Of a stretch of 64,000 bases of DNA, positions 24,950-35,096 are shown piece by piece; position 1 is the first letter of the stretch, and each line of letters starts with the position of its first letter. The translations under genes and the position numbers were made by a program. This stretch comes from Vitis vinifera (lineage: Eukaryota > Streptophyta > Magnoliopsida > Vitales > Vitaceae). The notes beneath the pieces were generated by a model that saw only the letters and a list, made by a program, of their open reading frames with translations, made no database searches and was not told the origin of the DNA. Where the stretch lies: contig NC_081817.1 of assembly GCF_030704535.1 (NCBI RefSeq), positions 29,141,001 through 29,205,000 on the forward strand, in the 5' to 3' direction.

Positions 24950-24962
24950 TGGTATCAGAGCC
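24950..24962 (+). other. Primer-binding site (tRNA-iMet)
   Basis: TGGTATCAGAGCC, three bases after the 5' LTR end, is the standard site complementary to the 3' end of plant initiator tRNA-Met, used to prime minus-strand synthesis. Confidence 0.93.
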
Positions 24963-25190
24963 AAGGTTGCAATAATACCTTGGGATCAATGTTTGTGGGT
25001 GTTTATGTGTGTTGTAATGTTATGATTTTTGTATGTGTTAATCAACAAGTTGATGATTAATTGAATTATGTATTGAGAGTGTATGAAAGTGAAAGTTTTG
25101 ATAATTGTTGAAGTTGCTAAGTGTGTATATGTGAAATTTATTTTTGCTCACCTTAGTAATGTGATTGAATTAGGGTTTGTTAAACTTGAA

Positions 25191-28100
25191 ATGGCGGGAA
25201 GGACCAGAGGAGGAAGATCAGAGAGGAATGAGGAGTTGGAGACAGTTAGAGAAGAACTCCGAGAAGTAAGAAGAGAGTTGAGAGAAACTGTTGAATTGAT
25301 GAGAGGCCAGGGTTCCAGGAGAGCAGGAGGTACCCAGGGCCATGAGGATTCAGGCCACTCACATAGGAGGAGCCGCACTGAGAGGCCAGTAATGAGCCAA
25401 ATGGAAGCAATGAAGAGGTTCATGGTGATGCAGCCTCCATCTTTTAATGGAGAGCCTAGTGCTGAAGCAGCTGAGCATTAGTTGAGGAGGATGAGAAGAA
25501 TTCTGGTGGGACTGGACATACCTGAGGAAAGAAGGGTAGGTCTGGCAACATATATGCTTATGGACAAAGCTGATTTCTGGTGGGAATCAATGAAAAGGGT
25601 GTATGACACTGAGGTTATGACCTGGGAGGAATTTGAGAGAATCTTCCTAGGCAAGTATTTTGGGGAAGTGGCTAAGCATGCCAAGAGGATGGAGTTTGAG
25701 CACCTCATCCAAGGAACCATGTCAGTGCTGGAGTATGAGTCACGTTTCTCAGAGTTGTCTCGTTTTGCTTTGGGGATGATCAGTGAGGAAGGAGAAAAAG
25801 CTAGGAGGTTCCAGCAGGGGTTGAGACCTGCTATTAGGAACAGATTAGTCCCACTGGCAATAAGGGATTATTCTGAGTTGGTTAAGAGGGCTTTGTTGGT
25901 GGAGCAAGACATGGACGAAACCAACCAAATTCGAGAGCAAAAAGGGGACAGAAAAGGGAAACAAAGAATGAGGGAAAGTTCTCAGGGGCCACAGCAGAAG
26001 CAGAGGACTCAGCAGTTTGAGAGGCGTCCCTCGTTCTATGCAGGAGGGGGGCAGATTGCTCAGGGGGTGGCTGCTAATAGAGTATGTTATGGTTGTGGAT
26101 CAGGAGACCATTTATGGAGGGCTTGCCCATTGCGAGGCACACAGCAGGCACGACCTCAGTCTCAGGGAAGTTCTCAGCAACAGTCAGTAGTGTCTTTCCA
26201 GCCTCCTCAACTTCAGTTGCCTTACTATCAGATGCCACAATTGCCCCCAGCAGCGCAGGGAACTAGGGCAACTACCACGAGTCAGACCCGCTCTTCTCAG
26301 GGGTCGAATGCTAGAGGTAGGGGAAGGCCCGCAGCAGGAAGAGTTTTTGCCTTGACCCCAACAGAGCCAGATGAGGATGCCCTTTTGGTGGAAGGTATGA
26401 TTTTGGTATATAGTACTTGGGTGCGTGTTTTGTTTGATACTGGTGCAACTCATTCTTTCATTTCTGCATCTTGTGCTAATGCATTGGGGTTGAAATCGGA
26501 AAGGGTAGAGAATTTGTTACTTATTGAGTCTCCTATGGGTACGAACTCTAGAGTTGATAGAATATGCAAGGGGTGTGTTATTACCTTGGCAGATAGAGCA
26601 CTAAATGTGGATTTGAGGATTTTGGATATGACTGGGTATGATGTTATTTTGGGAATGGATTGGTTGGCAGTGTATAGAGCGGTTATTGATTGTCATCGCC
26701 GCAGGATAATATTTTGTTTGCCAGAGGGATTTGAGGTTTGTTTTGTTGGAGGGAAGTGTGTTAGTTTGCCTTTTTCGCAGTCCGATCCGTGCTATCAGTA
26801 TGTGTTGAGGAAGGGATCAATAAATTTCCTAGCTTGCCTTCGTGGTAAGGAGAAAGCCTAGAAGGACATTACAGAAATTCCAGTGGTGACGAAGTTTCAG
26901 GATGTATTCCCAGATGAGTTACCAGGTTTACCACCGCATAGAGAGTTTGATTTCTCTATTGAAGTATACCCAGGAACTGATCCTATTTCAGTATCCCCTT
27001 ATAGGATGGCCCCTCTTGAGTTGAAAGAATTGAAAACTCAGTTAGATGAATTGTTGGGTAGGGGTTTTATTCGTCCAAGTACATCGCCATGGGGAGCCCC
27101 AGTGTTGTTTGTGAAGAAGAAGGATGGTACACTAAGATTATGTATTGACTATAGGAACTTGAATAGAGTTACTGTGAAGAACAAGTATCCTCTTCCAAGG
27201 ATAGATGACTTGTTTGATCAGTTGAAGGGTGCGAAGTATTTTAGTAAGATTGACTTGAGAACTGGGTATCATCAATTGAGGGTTAGGGAAGAAGATGTTT
27301 CTAAAACTGCTTTTAGAACAAGATATGGGCATTATGAGTTCTTAGTCATGCCTTTTGGGTTAACTAATGCCCCTGCTGCTTTCATGGATTTAATGAACAG
27401 GGTATTTCGTGCTTACTTGGATCGGTTTGTGATTGTCTTTGTGGATGACATTTTGATCTACTCCAGGAGTTTGGAGGAGCATAAGCAGCATTTGGTGACC
27501 ACCCTTGGAACTTTGAGAAGGCATCAGTTGTATGGGAAGTTAGAAAAAAGTGAGTTTTGGCTTACTGAAGTGAACTTCTTAGGCCATGTGGTTTCTGAGG
27601 CAGGAATAGCAATAGACCATTCAAAGGTGGAAGCTGTACAGGAGTGGCAAAGGCCTACCAATGTATTTGAGGTTAGAAGTTTCTTGGGGTTGGCTGGATA
27701 TTATAGGAGGTTTGTGGAAGACTTCTCTAGAATTGCAGCACCAATGACTCGGTTGACTAGAAAAGGGGTGAAGTTTGATTGGAATGAGGAGTGTGAGAAT
27801 GCTTTCCAGGAGTTGAAGCGGAAATTGACCACTGCTCCAGTGTTAACTGCTCCTATTAGTGGAGAGTTGTTTATGATTTATTGTGATGCTTCTACAGTGG
27901 GGCTAGGGTGTGTGCTAATGCAGCAAGGCAAGGTGGTAGCTTATGCCTCAAGACAATTAAAGCAGCATGAGCGGAATTATCCAGCACATGATTTGGAGCT
28001 TGCAGCAGTGGTGTTTGCCCTAAAGACTTGGAGACACTATTTGTATGGAGAGAAGTTTGAGGTGTACTCTGATCACAAGAGTTTGAAATACATTTTCACT

Positions 28101-29783
28101 CAAAAGGATTTGAACTCTAGGCAGAGGAGATGGATGGAGACATTGGAAGATTATGATTTTGCCCTTCATTACCATCCTGGGAAGGCGAATGTTGTAGCAG
28201 ATGCCTTGAGTAGAAAGAGTTATGGCCAGTTGTCTAACTTGGGGTTGAGAGAGTTTGAGATGCATGCAGTTATTGAGGACTTTGAGCTATGTCTTAGTCA
28301 GGAAGGACGTGGTCCATGCTTGTACAGCATATCAGCTAGACTAATGGTTATCCAAAGAATAGTGGAGGCCCAAGTTCATGATGAGTTTTTAGAAAAGGTT
28401 AAAGCCCAGTTGGTAGCAGGTGAAATAGATGAAAATTGGTCTATGTATGAAGATGGGAGTGTGAGGTTCAAAGGGAGATTGTGTGTGCCAAAAGATGTGG
28501 AGTTGAGAAATGAACTTCTAGCAGATGCTCATAGGGCGAAGTATACCATCCACCCTGGGAATACCAAGATGTATCAGGACTTAAAGAGACAGTTTTGGTG
28601 GAGTGGGATGAAGAGAGATATTGCTCAGTTTGTAGCTAACTGTCAGATTTGTCAGCAAGTGAAGGCTGAACACCAGAGGCCTGCAGGGTTGTTGCAACCT
28701 TTACCTATACCTGAGTGGAAGTGGGATAATATTACTATGGACTTTGTGATAGGGTTGCCAAGAACTAGAAGCAAGAAAAATGGAGTTTGGGTGATTGTGG
28801 ACCGTCTTACTAAGTCAGCTCATTTTCTAGCCATGAAAACTACTGATTCCATGAACTCTTTGGCTAAGTTGTACATACAGGAGATTGTGAGATTGCATGG
28901 GATACCTGTATCTATAGTGTCTGACAGGGACCCTAAGTTTACTTCTCAGTTTTGGCAGAGTTTACAAAGGGCTTTGGGCACCCAACTGAATTTTAGCACC
29001 GCTTTTCACCCTCAGACAGATGGTCAATCAGAGAGAGTGATCCAGATCTTAGAAGACATGTTAAGGGCTTGTGTTTTGGATTTTGGAGGAAATTGGGCAG
29101 ATTACTTACCTTTGGCAGAGTTTGCTTATAACAACAATTACCAATCTAGTATTGGCATGGCACCTTATGAAGCACTCTATGGGAGACCTTGTAGATCGCC
29201 CTTGTGTTGGATAGAGATGGGTGAGAGTCGTTTATTGGGACCTGAGATTGTCCAAGAGACTACAGAGAAGATACAACTCATCAAGGAAAAACTTAAGACT
29301 GCCCAAGATAGACAGAAAAGTTATGCAGATAAAAGGAGAAGGCCCTTGGAGTTTGAGGAAGGGGATTGGCTGTTTGTAAAAGTGTCCCCTCGAAGAGGCA
29401 TATTTCGATTTGGGAAGAAGGGGAAGTTAGCCCCTAGGTTTGTGGGACCATTTCAGATTGATAAGAGAGTTGGCCCAGTGGCATACAAGTTAATTTTGCC
29501 TCAATAGTTGTCCCTTGTGCATGATGTTTTCCATGTGTCGATGCTAAGGAAGTGTACTCCAGATCCAACTTGGGTAGTGGACATGCAAGATGTTCAGATT
29601 AGTGAAGATACATCTTATGTGGAGGAACCTTTATGAATTCTGGAAGTTGGAGAGCATAGGTTCAAGAACAAGGTGATTCCTGCAGTCAAAGTGTGGTGGC
29701 AACACCATGGGATAGAAGAAGCCACTTGGGAACCTGAGGAAGAAATGAGACGACACTATCCGCAACTCTTCTACGAATTTTAA
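25191..29783 (+). pseudogene. Tekay gag-pol polyprotein with four in-frame stops
   Basis: Single frame of 1,531 codons from ATG 25191 to TAA 29781-29783, interrupted by TAG 25479-25481 (codon 97), TAG 26859-26861, TAG 29505-29507 and TGA 29634-29636, with no frameshift. Gag ends with a zinc knuckle CYGCGSGDHLWRAC (about 26083-26124). Protease: LFDTGATHSFIS (about 26428). [29 protein letters not shown] and catalytic FVDDILIYS (about 27439). RNase [12 protein letters not shown] and [11 protein letters not shown]. Integrase: [14 protein letters not shown] zinc part, then [16 protein letters not shown] and DGQSERVIQ of the catalytic core. The end, VIPAVKVWWQHHGIEEATWE, is a chromodomain typical of Tekay chromoviruses. 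This copy cannot make a full polyprotein. Confidence 0.92.
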
Positions 29784-29814
29784 GGTAAGCTAGTTTAAAT
29801 TTCGGGACGAAATT

Positions 29815-29832
29815 TCTTTTAGGGGGATAGGA
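29815..29832 (+). other. Polypurine tract region
   Basis: TTTTAGGGGGATAGGA immediately before the 3' LTR. Together with the preceding CGGGACGAAATTTC it is the usual 3' internal end of Tekay/Del elements and serves as plus-strand primer. Confidence 0.8.
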
Positions 29833-32052
29833 TGTAATGACCGGGTATTTTATGCCACGTTAGCAATTTTAGTTTGAAAAGTCTTAATTTATGTGATGGT
29901 TGAAAAGTCAAAAAGAAAAGCGTTTGGAGAACACGTGTCAATTTCGGATTGGTGAATTTCGTTTTATTGCGTCGGTCAATTAAACGAGTTGAAATTTTAT
30001 GTCATGTCAGCCTTAGGATAGAAAATTCTTAGGATTTTAGAAATTGGAAATTTACGGGAACGAAAAACGAAAACGAAAAATGAAAAATAAATAAATAAAG
30101 ATTAATTAGAATTAATTAAGAAAAATAAATTAATTAATTAAAGTAAATTGATGAATAATAATATTAAGAAAATTAGTTTTTATTTGGTGTTAATAAATAA
30201 AATTGTGTGTTAAAATGAAAAAAAAAATGAATTGGAAATTAAATAAAACAATTAGAATAAAGAAAAGAAAAGAAAATAAAAGAAAAGAAATAATAACAAT
30301 AATAATGGATTGGGCTTAGTTTTTGAGTTGGGCTTGGAGCAAGTGGGCTGGTGGTTTTTTTAAAAAAGCCATGTGAAGTGGGCTGGGCTGTTAGTAAAAA
30401 GAAAAAGAAAAAAAAAAAAGGAAAAGGGGGAAAATTGGAAAAGTGCAGCACGCGGGAGAGAGAGAGAGAGAGAGAAAAGGGCACTGTTCATAAATTAGGG
30501 CACTTGCCGGAATTTTGATCGGACGTTTGAACGGCCAAACGATCTCCGTTTCGGCCCAAATTCGGAGGAAGTATTCTATTCGACTAGACGAACAAGCCTG
30601 CGGTGGCTGATTTTGTTTTTAACGGCTAAATTTTCAGATCTGAGGTAGGGGACCCTAACCCTAAAACTTAAATTTTTATATTTTTCCCTTGGAAAAAAAT
30701 TATAGATATTGTCATTATGAGTTAATTAGGAATTATGGATGTTGTGTGAATTTTTCTAGAATATTTGGAATTTGTTTGGAAATTTTGGAATTTCGGGAAA
30801 TTGATTTTAATTGATAATTAATTGTTTTGAAAGGTTAAAAAATTATTAGATGGGTTGGAAAATTCCAAAATTTGGGATAAATTTTAAATATAATGATTTG
30901 TGAATTTTTAGGCATTGGTTAGAATATTTTCGAAAAGTTTAGGGTAAATAGTTAGTTAATTTTGGATATTAGAAATTATTATAATGGTTGAAAAATTTTG
31001 TAAGTGTGGTAAAATCTCAAGATTGTTGATATGCAATTTTTTTTTTAATATTTATTTGGGATATTATCGGAAATTGTAATGTGTGAAATTGTTTGATTGG
31101 ATTATTGGGGAATGTTGAGATTGTTGAATTATTGAGGAACATTGGAATTGTGGCATTCATTGCATCATGGTTATGTGAAAATAAATAAATAAATAAATAA
31201 AATCATGAAGATTGTGAAAAGTGTATGAAATGGAAAAAAATGAAATAGAGATGAGAAGTGGAAGCCCGTGTGAGGCGAATTAAGAAGGGAGAGAGATCCC
31301 TAGGGTGAAAGACCCAAAAGTTTACCCCGGGAAGACTCCGAATGGGGAGTGTATTTGGGTGCGGATGCGTATCCTTCGGTGAAAGCCCGAGAACAATAGT
31401 GCATTGTATGACTGTGTGTCACACGTTCATGTGCATTCATGTAATTGTTGAATATTGTGAAATTGGGTATAAAATTATATATATTAAACTATGTGGTTTG
31501 ATTGACACTGTTGAATTGTTCCTGTGGTGTTGAAGTGTTCTTTTCGTATTCTTTGAACTTAGTAATCCCTTTAACCCCTTGGGTGTTAGGCACCCTACTG
31601 AGCAATGTGGAAATGTTCACCCCTTCCTTGTTACACCTTTTTAGATGCAGATATCTCTCCTGAGGATCCACAGGTGGGACAGGGAGGACTTCAGGATGCT
31701 CCTGGAGAGGCCTAGTGGAGCGTGACATTTATTTGTTATTGTGTTCCTTTTTGGATTTTGGGGATTTGTTTTAGCAATTATGACTCATGGATTTGCTATG
31801 AAGCTTTATTTGATTAAGTTGTTAATTGAGAACTTTTATTTTTGACTATAATGAATATTTATTTAATCTTGTTGTTTTGAGTAGTTTTGGGATATTGTAA
31901 ATTATGAGAATTCTAGTGAGATGTATAAAAAAAAAAAAATCCAAAGTGTTTTGGTTGACTGCCAACATGGAATAGGAGGAACCCTTAGGGTCAAACCTTT
32001 GACCTGGGATCACGGGTCAAATTTTGGGTCGCCCGGAATTTGGGTCGTGACA
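29833..32052 (+). repeat. 3' LTR of the Tekay-type element
   Basis: 2,220 bp, equal in length to the 5' LTR, with three base differences seen by eye. It ends GTGACA and is followed by the second GGTCT (32053-32057), after which the NBS-LRR sequence resumes. Confidence 0.95.
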
Positions 32053-32676
32053 GGTCTTGCCGGTGCCGCCCATGCCAACTATGCAGATCACATCTATGTC
32101 CTCCTTGCCTCTTTCGTTATCAGAAAGCAAGCAGTTCACCATGTCCTCCTTAATTTCATCCCTGCCGTACACAAAGGACTCATCCACCAAAGAAGTGGAT
32201 GGTAATCTTGGTGGCAGTTTCTCGCCCCCACCTTCTTTCAGGCCAAGCCCAACTTTTTCTTGAGCAATAGCCTCAAGTTTAGCGATCATCTCCTTCACTC
32301 TGGACTCCATGCTTTGAGTAGCAAATGGAGCCTTAACGCAATCAGAGAACTTGTTCCACACCTGATGAATTCCACCGGTTTGGGAGTCCGCAGCTTCGAT
32401 CTTGCAGCGCAAAGCGTCGGTAGCGATCCCGTCCAACAGGTCCTCCGCACCATACACAACATCCTTAGCCTGTACCAGCCACTCTTTGACTTGGTCGTTT
32501 GAAAATTGCTTCACCTCTGCATCATTGAGCACATTGAGAACAACCAAGAATTTCCTCCTCAAGTCGTTAAGGAGTTCTTTGCTGAGATTCCGTCGCCGAA
32601 TGAAGTTTATGAGCTCTGGAGAAGACAACCTCTCGAATAGAACTTGAAGCGAAGTCGAGAGCAGTGCGTCCGCCAT

Positions 32677-34379
32677 ATCTGTCGACTGTTGCTTTGATAC
32701 CACCAAACTTCAAAAGACTGGTTTTGGATTACCAAATGCAGAAGGCTTGAAGGAATGCTTGAGTGGTGAGAAAAAGAAAGAAAACAAAAAAAGGTTGATG
32801 CCAAACTTCGTTGTGTAGGAACAAAGCAGACTCCAAACAAAGCAGATTCGTTACACAGGCTTCAATTTTTCTCTTCTTTCCTCTTTTTATGAATTGTTTT
32901 TTTTTCATTATTTTTCTTTTTCATATACACATTTCTTCTCCTACTATTATTAGTGCATATATATACCCAAATAATTGTTTTAACATTATCATTCCTAATA
33001 TTATGAATATTTATATCCATATTATTATTTTAATAATTATAGTAGTATTATAATTTTATTATTATAATGGTTACTTTTATTTCTTATAATTATTATTATT
33101 ATTAGAATATATTAGTATTTTCACACAAACTATGAAAGACATACTAAAATTTTTAATATTATGGTTATTATTATTTAATAATGATATTATTATTTGATTT
33201 ATTAATTTATTGCACATAATTATATATATAATTAACTAATATTATGATTTACCATTAAATAATTATAATGGTGTATTAGGATTTTTTTTTCTTTTTAATT
33301 CTGAGGCTTGAAGGAATCATTGGTTGTGATGTACCCATAAGGAAAGAAAAAGCAAAAGCCAAAAAGCATCTATATCTTCTTCTTCTTTCAGTTTTATTTA
33401 TTGAAAGTTTATTCCTTAGAATCAAATGTAAAATAATTAATTTTATGTTCAATAATCATGAATAAAAAGCATCAAATTATGAAAATTATTGTTTTTATAG
33501 TGAAGTTATGTTTTACATATACAAATTTTTTTATGGTTACATGATTTCCTTAATTGGAATGCCAAAGAAAATCTCATTGATAATTATTTTTTGCCAAAAA
33601 AAGAAAAAGAAAAAACGCCTTATTAGGTAAAATGATTAAAGCACAAGAATAATTAGTAGATTTGAAATTTAAAAATCAATAATAGAAAAACAATGAATGA
33701 TTCAAATGAGCATTTACTTTTCTTGGTAATATGAAGCTTTGAACTTTGGATTTGTTAGCATGCATGGATATTTAATAAATTAGAAAGAAAAAAAAAACTT
33801 TTGGGAAAGACACAATAATTAATTATAGAATTTTTTTTTTTACAAAATATAATAACTTGTATATTATTTAATTTACAACTAAAAATTTAAATTTAGTAAA
33901 ATCTTTATAAAATAATACTTTTAAGAGTAGGAAAAATCATTACTTTAGTGAGATTATTGATTTATCGTTAAATGAATAATTTATTATTTAATTAATAAAT
34001 AAAATAAATATTCATTTATTATATTTTTATTGTGGTACTTGTACATAAAATAAAATAAAAATAAAAAAGAATATATCATAGGTAGTATATACATTACAAT
34101 CAAATTAAAGACGAGGTTAAATATTAAGAACAGAGTAAATGACAAAACCACCACATGGCAACACAGGAACAAATTCATAAACAGTCATGAACCAACAGTA
34201 AGTTATCATTTTTTGAATAGGGAAGAACCACTAAAATGTGTAGGAAATGTTTTAAAAAGGAAAAATCCACTAACCTTCGTTAAGACTTGAACTCTATGAT
34301 TTTCTTTTTAAACAAACAGAAAGCTCCTGCTGAGAAAAACAACGACAACCAATACCTATGGTTGCCCACAGAAGTGTAG
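32677..34379 (-). promoter_or_regulatory. Upstream region of the disrupted NBS-LRR gene
   Basis: AT-rich DNA upstream of the ATG at 32676, a close copy of 1980-3440 plus 13464-13640 with small indels. The join at 34148-34156 (CAAAACCACCACATGGCAAC) is the empty site of the 10 kb element. No reliable TATA or start site seen. Similarity to the other copy ends at about 34312. Confidence 0.6.
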
Positions 34380-35096
34380 GGATGGCAATGAGAATTCTAC
34401 TAGTGAGAAGATAGAACAAGGAGAAAATATACGTGACATTGATTAATTTCAATGATCATCTCCACCACACCAGAAAATATACAGAAACTCCTAGCTAGTC
34501 ACAGTCCAAGACCTAAAAAAAAATTGGAACGGAAACAAGTGCATCAACTTCCTAACAAAGCCATATCTATCTGCCTTGCATTTGAAGGTTGTCCACTTGG
34601 TTAGTGCAAAATAGACTGCCTTTTGTTGTAGGGACTCCCAATTAATCAATGCAGACTGCTAAACCAAAAGAGAGTTCAAACAACCAAGCAAGCAAACAGT
34701 TTTCGAAATGGTTATTGTTGTTTACCTCACTTGTTTTTCCATGGTCATATCCGAACTTTGTTTCTCATAAGACTTCTTATGCCCATCCTGGTAGCTTATT
34801 ATGAAGCGCAAGATGCTCTTGCTTTCCTCCATGCCTGTATAAGAGAAATGGATAGAGAAAGTGAGAAAAAAATCCAAACCATCCATGTGTTTCCGTAGTT
34901 GTTAAGTGGTTCACTTGGCTTATTTAAAACCATGCCACAAAAAAAGAAGAAAACATTCCTTCCGTTCTTTCCTCAACATTCATAAAACTACAGCATAGAT
35001 TACAAACTAACCAAGAAGGTCAGGAAATTCAGACTCATAGGCGGGGGGAATTCATTTGCATATACATATAAATGCTGTAAAGAGAGGAGTAACAGT
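34380..35096. other. Spacer with NBS-LRR 3'-flank remnants
   Basis: No gene. Blocks at 34530-34610, 34720-34800 and 34830-34920 resemble 18030-18960 downstream of the second NBS-LRR gene. They are probably the trace of a lost further NBS-LRR copy. Confidence 0.4.

Larger units (their letters stand above)
22727..32052 (+). mobile_element. Ty3/gypsy chromovirus (Tekay/Del type) LTR retrotransposon
   Basis: Complete 9,326-bp LTR retrotransposon. LTRs of 2,220 bp each (22727-24946 and 29833-32052) begin TGTAATGACC and end GTGACA. A primer-binding site complementary to initiator tRNA-Met follows the left LTR. The coding region has the order gag, protease, RT, RNase H, integrase, chromodomain. A purine-rich tract precedes the right LTR. 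By eye the LTRs differ at three bases (22991 T/A, one C/T near 24259, one T/C six bases from the end), so the insertion is recent. It is antisense to the NBS-LRR gene it breaks. Confidence 0.96.
19176..32676 (-). pseudogene. CC-NBS-LRR (RPP13-like) receptor gene split by a Tekay retrotransposon
   Basis: Full-length sister of the gene at 1-1979. The first part (32676-32058, residues 1-206) has the Rx-type coiled coil and the start of the P-loop GMGGTGKT. The second part (22726-19176) continues with [34 protein letters not shown], a long LRR region and the end KIVINGVLY. Joining the parts with one copy of the 5-bp target duplication gives 4,170 nt, exactly 1,390 codons, so no frameshift exists. 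Three lesions are seen: the 9,326-bp insertion inside the Lys-Thr codons of the P-loop; TGA at 22145-22143 (codon 401, TGG in the sister); TAG at 19391-19389 (codon 1319), about 70 codons before the natural end. The insertion alone abolishes the receptor. Confidence 0.92.

Noticed and set aside
25148-25720. Antisense open frames over the Tekay gag
   Set aside because: Shadows of the gag frame; the sense strand carries the recognisable protein.
26859-26861. Programmed gag-pol stop-codon readthrough in the Tekay element
   Set aside because: Chromoviruses of this type use one continuous frame, and three further stops occur at unrelated positions, so mutation explains them better.
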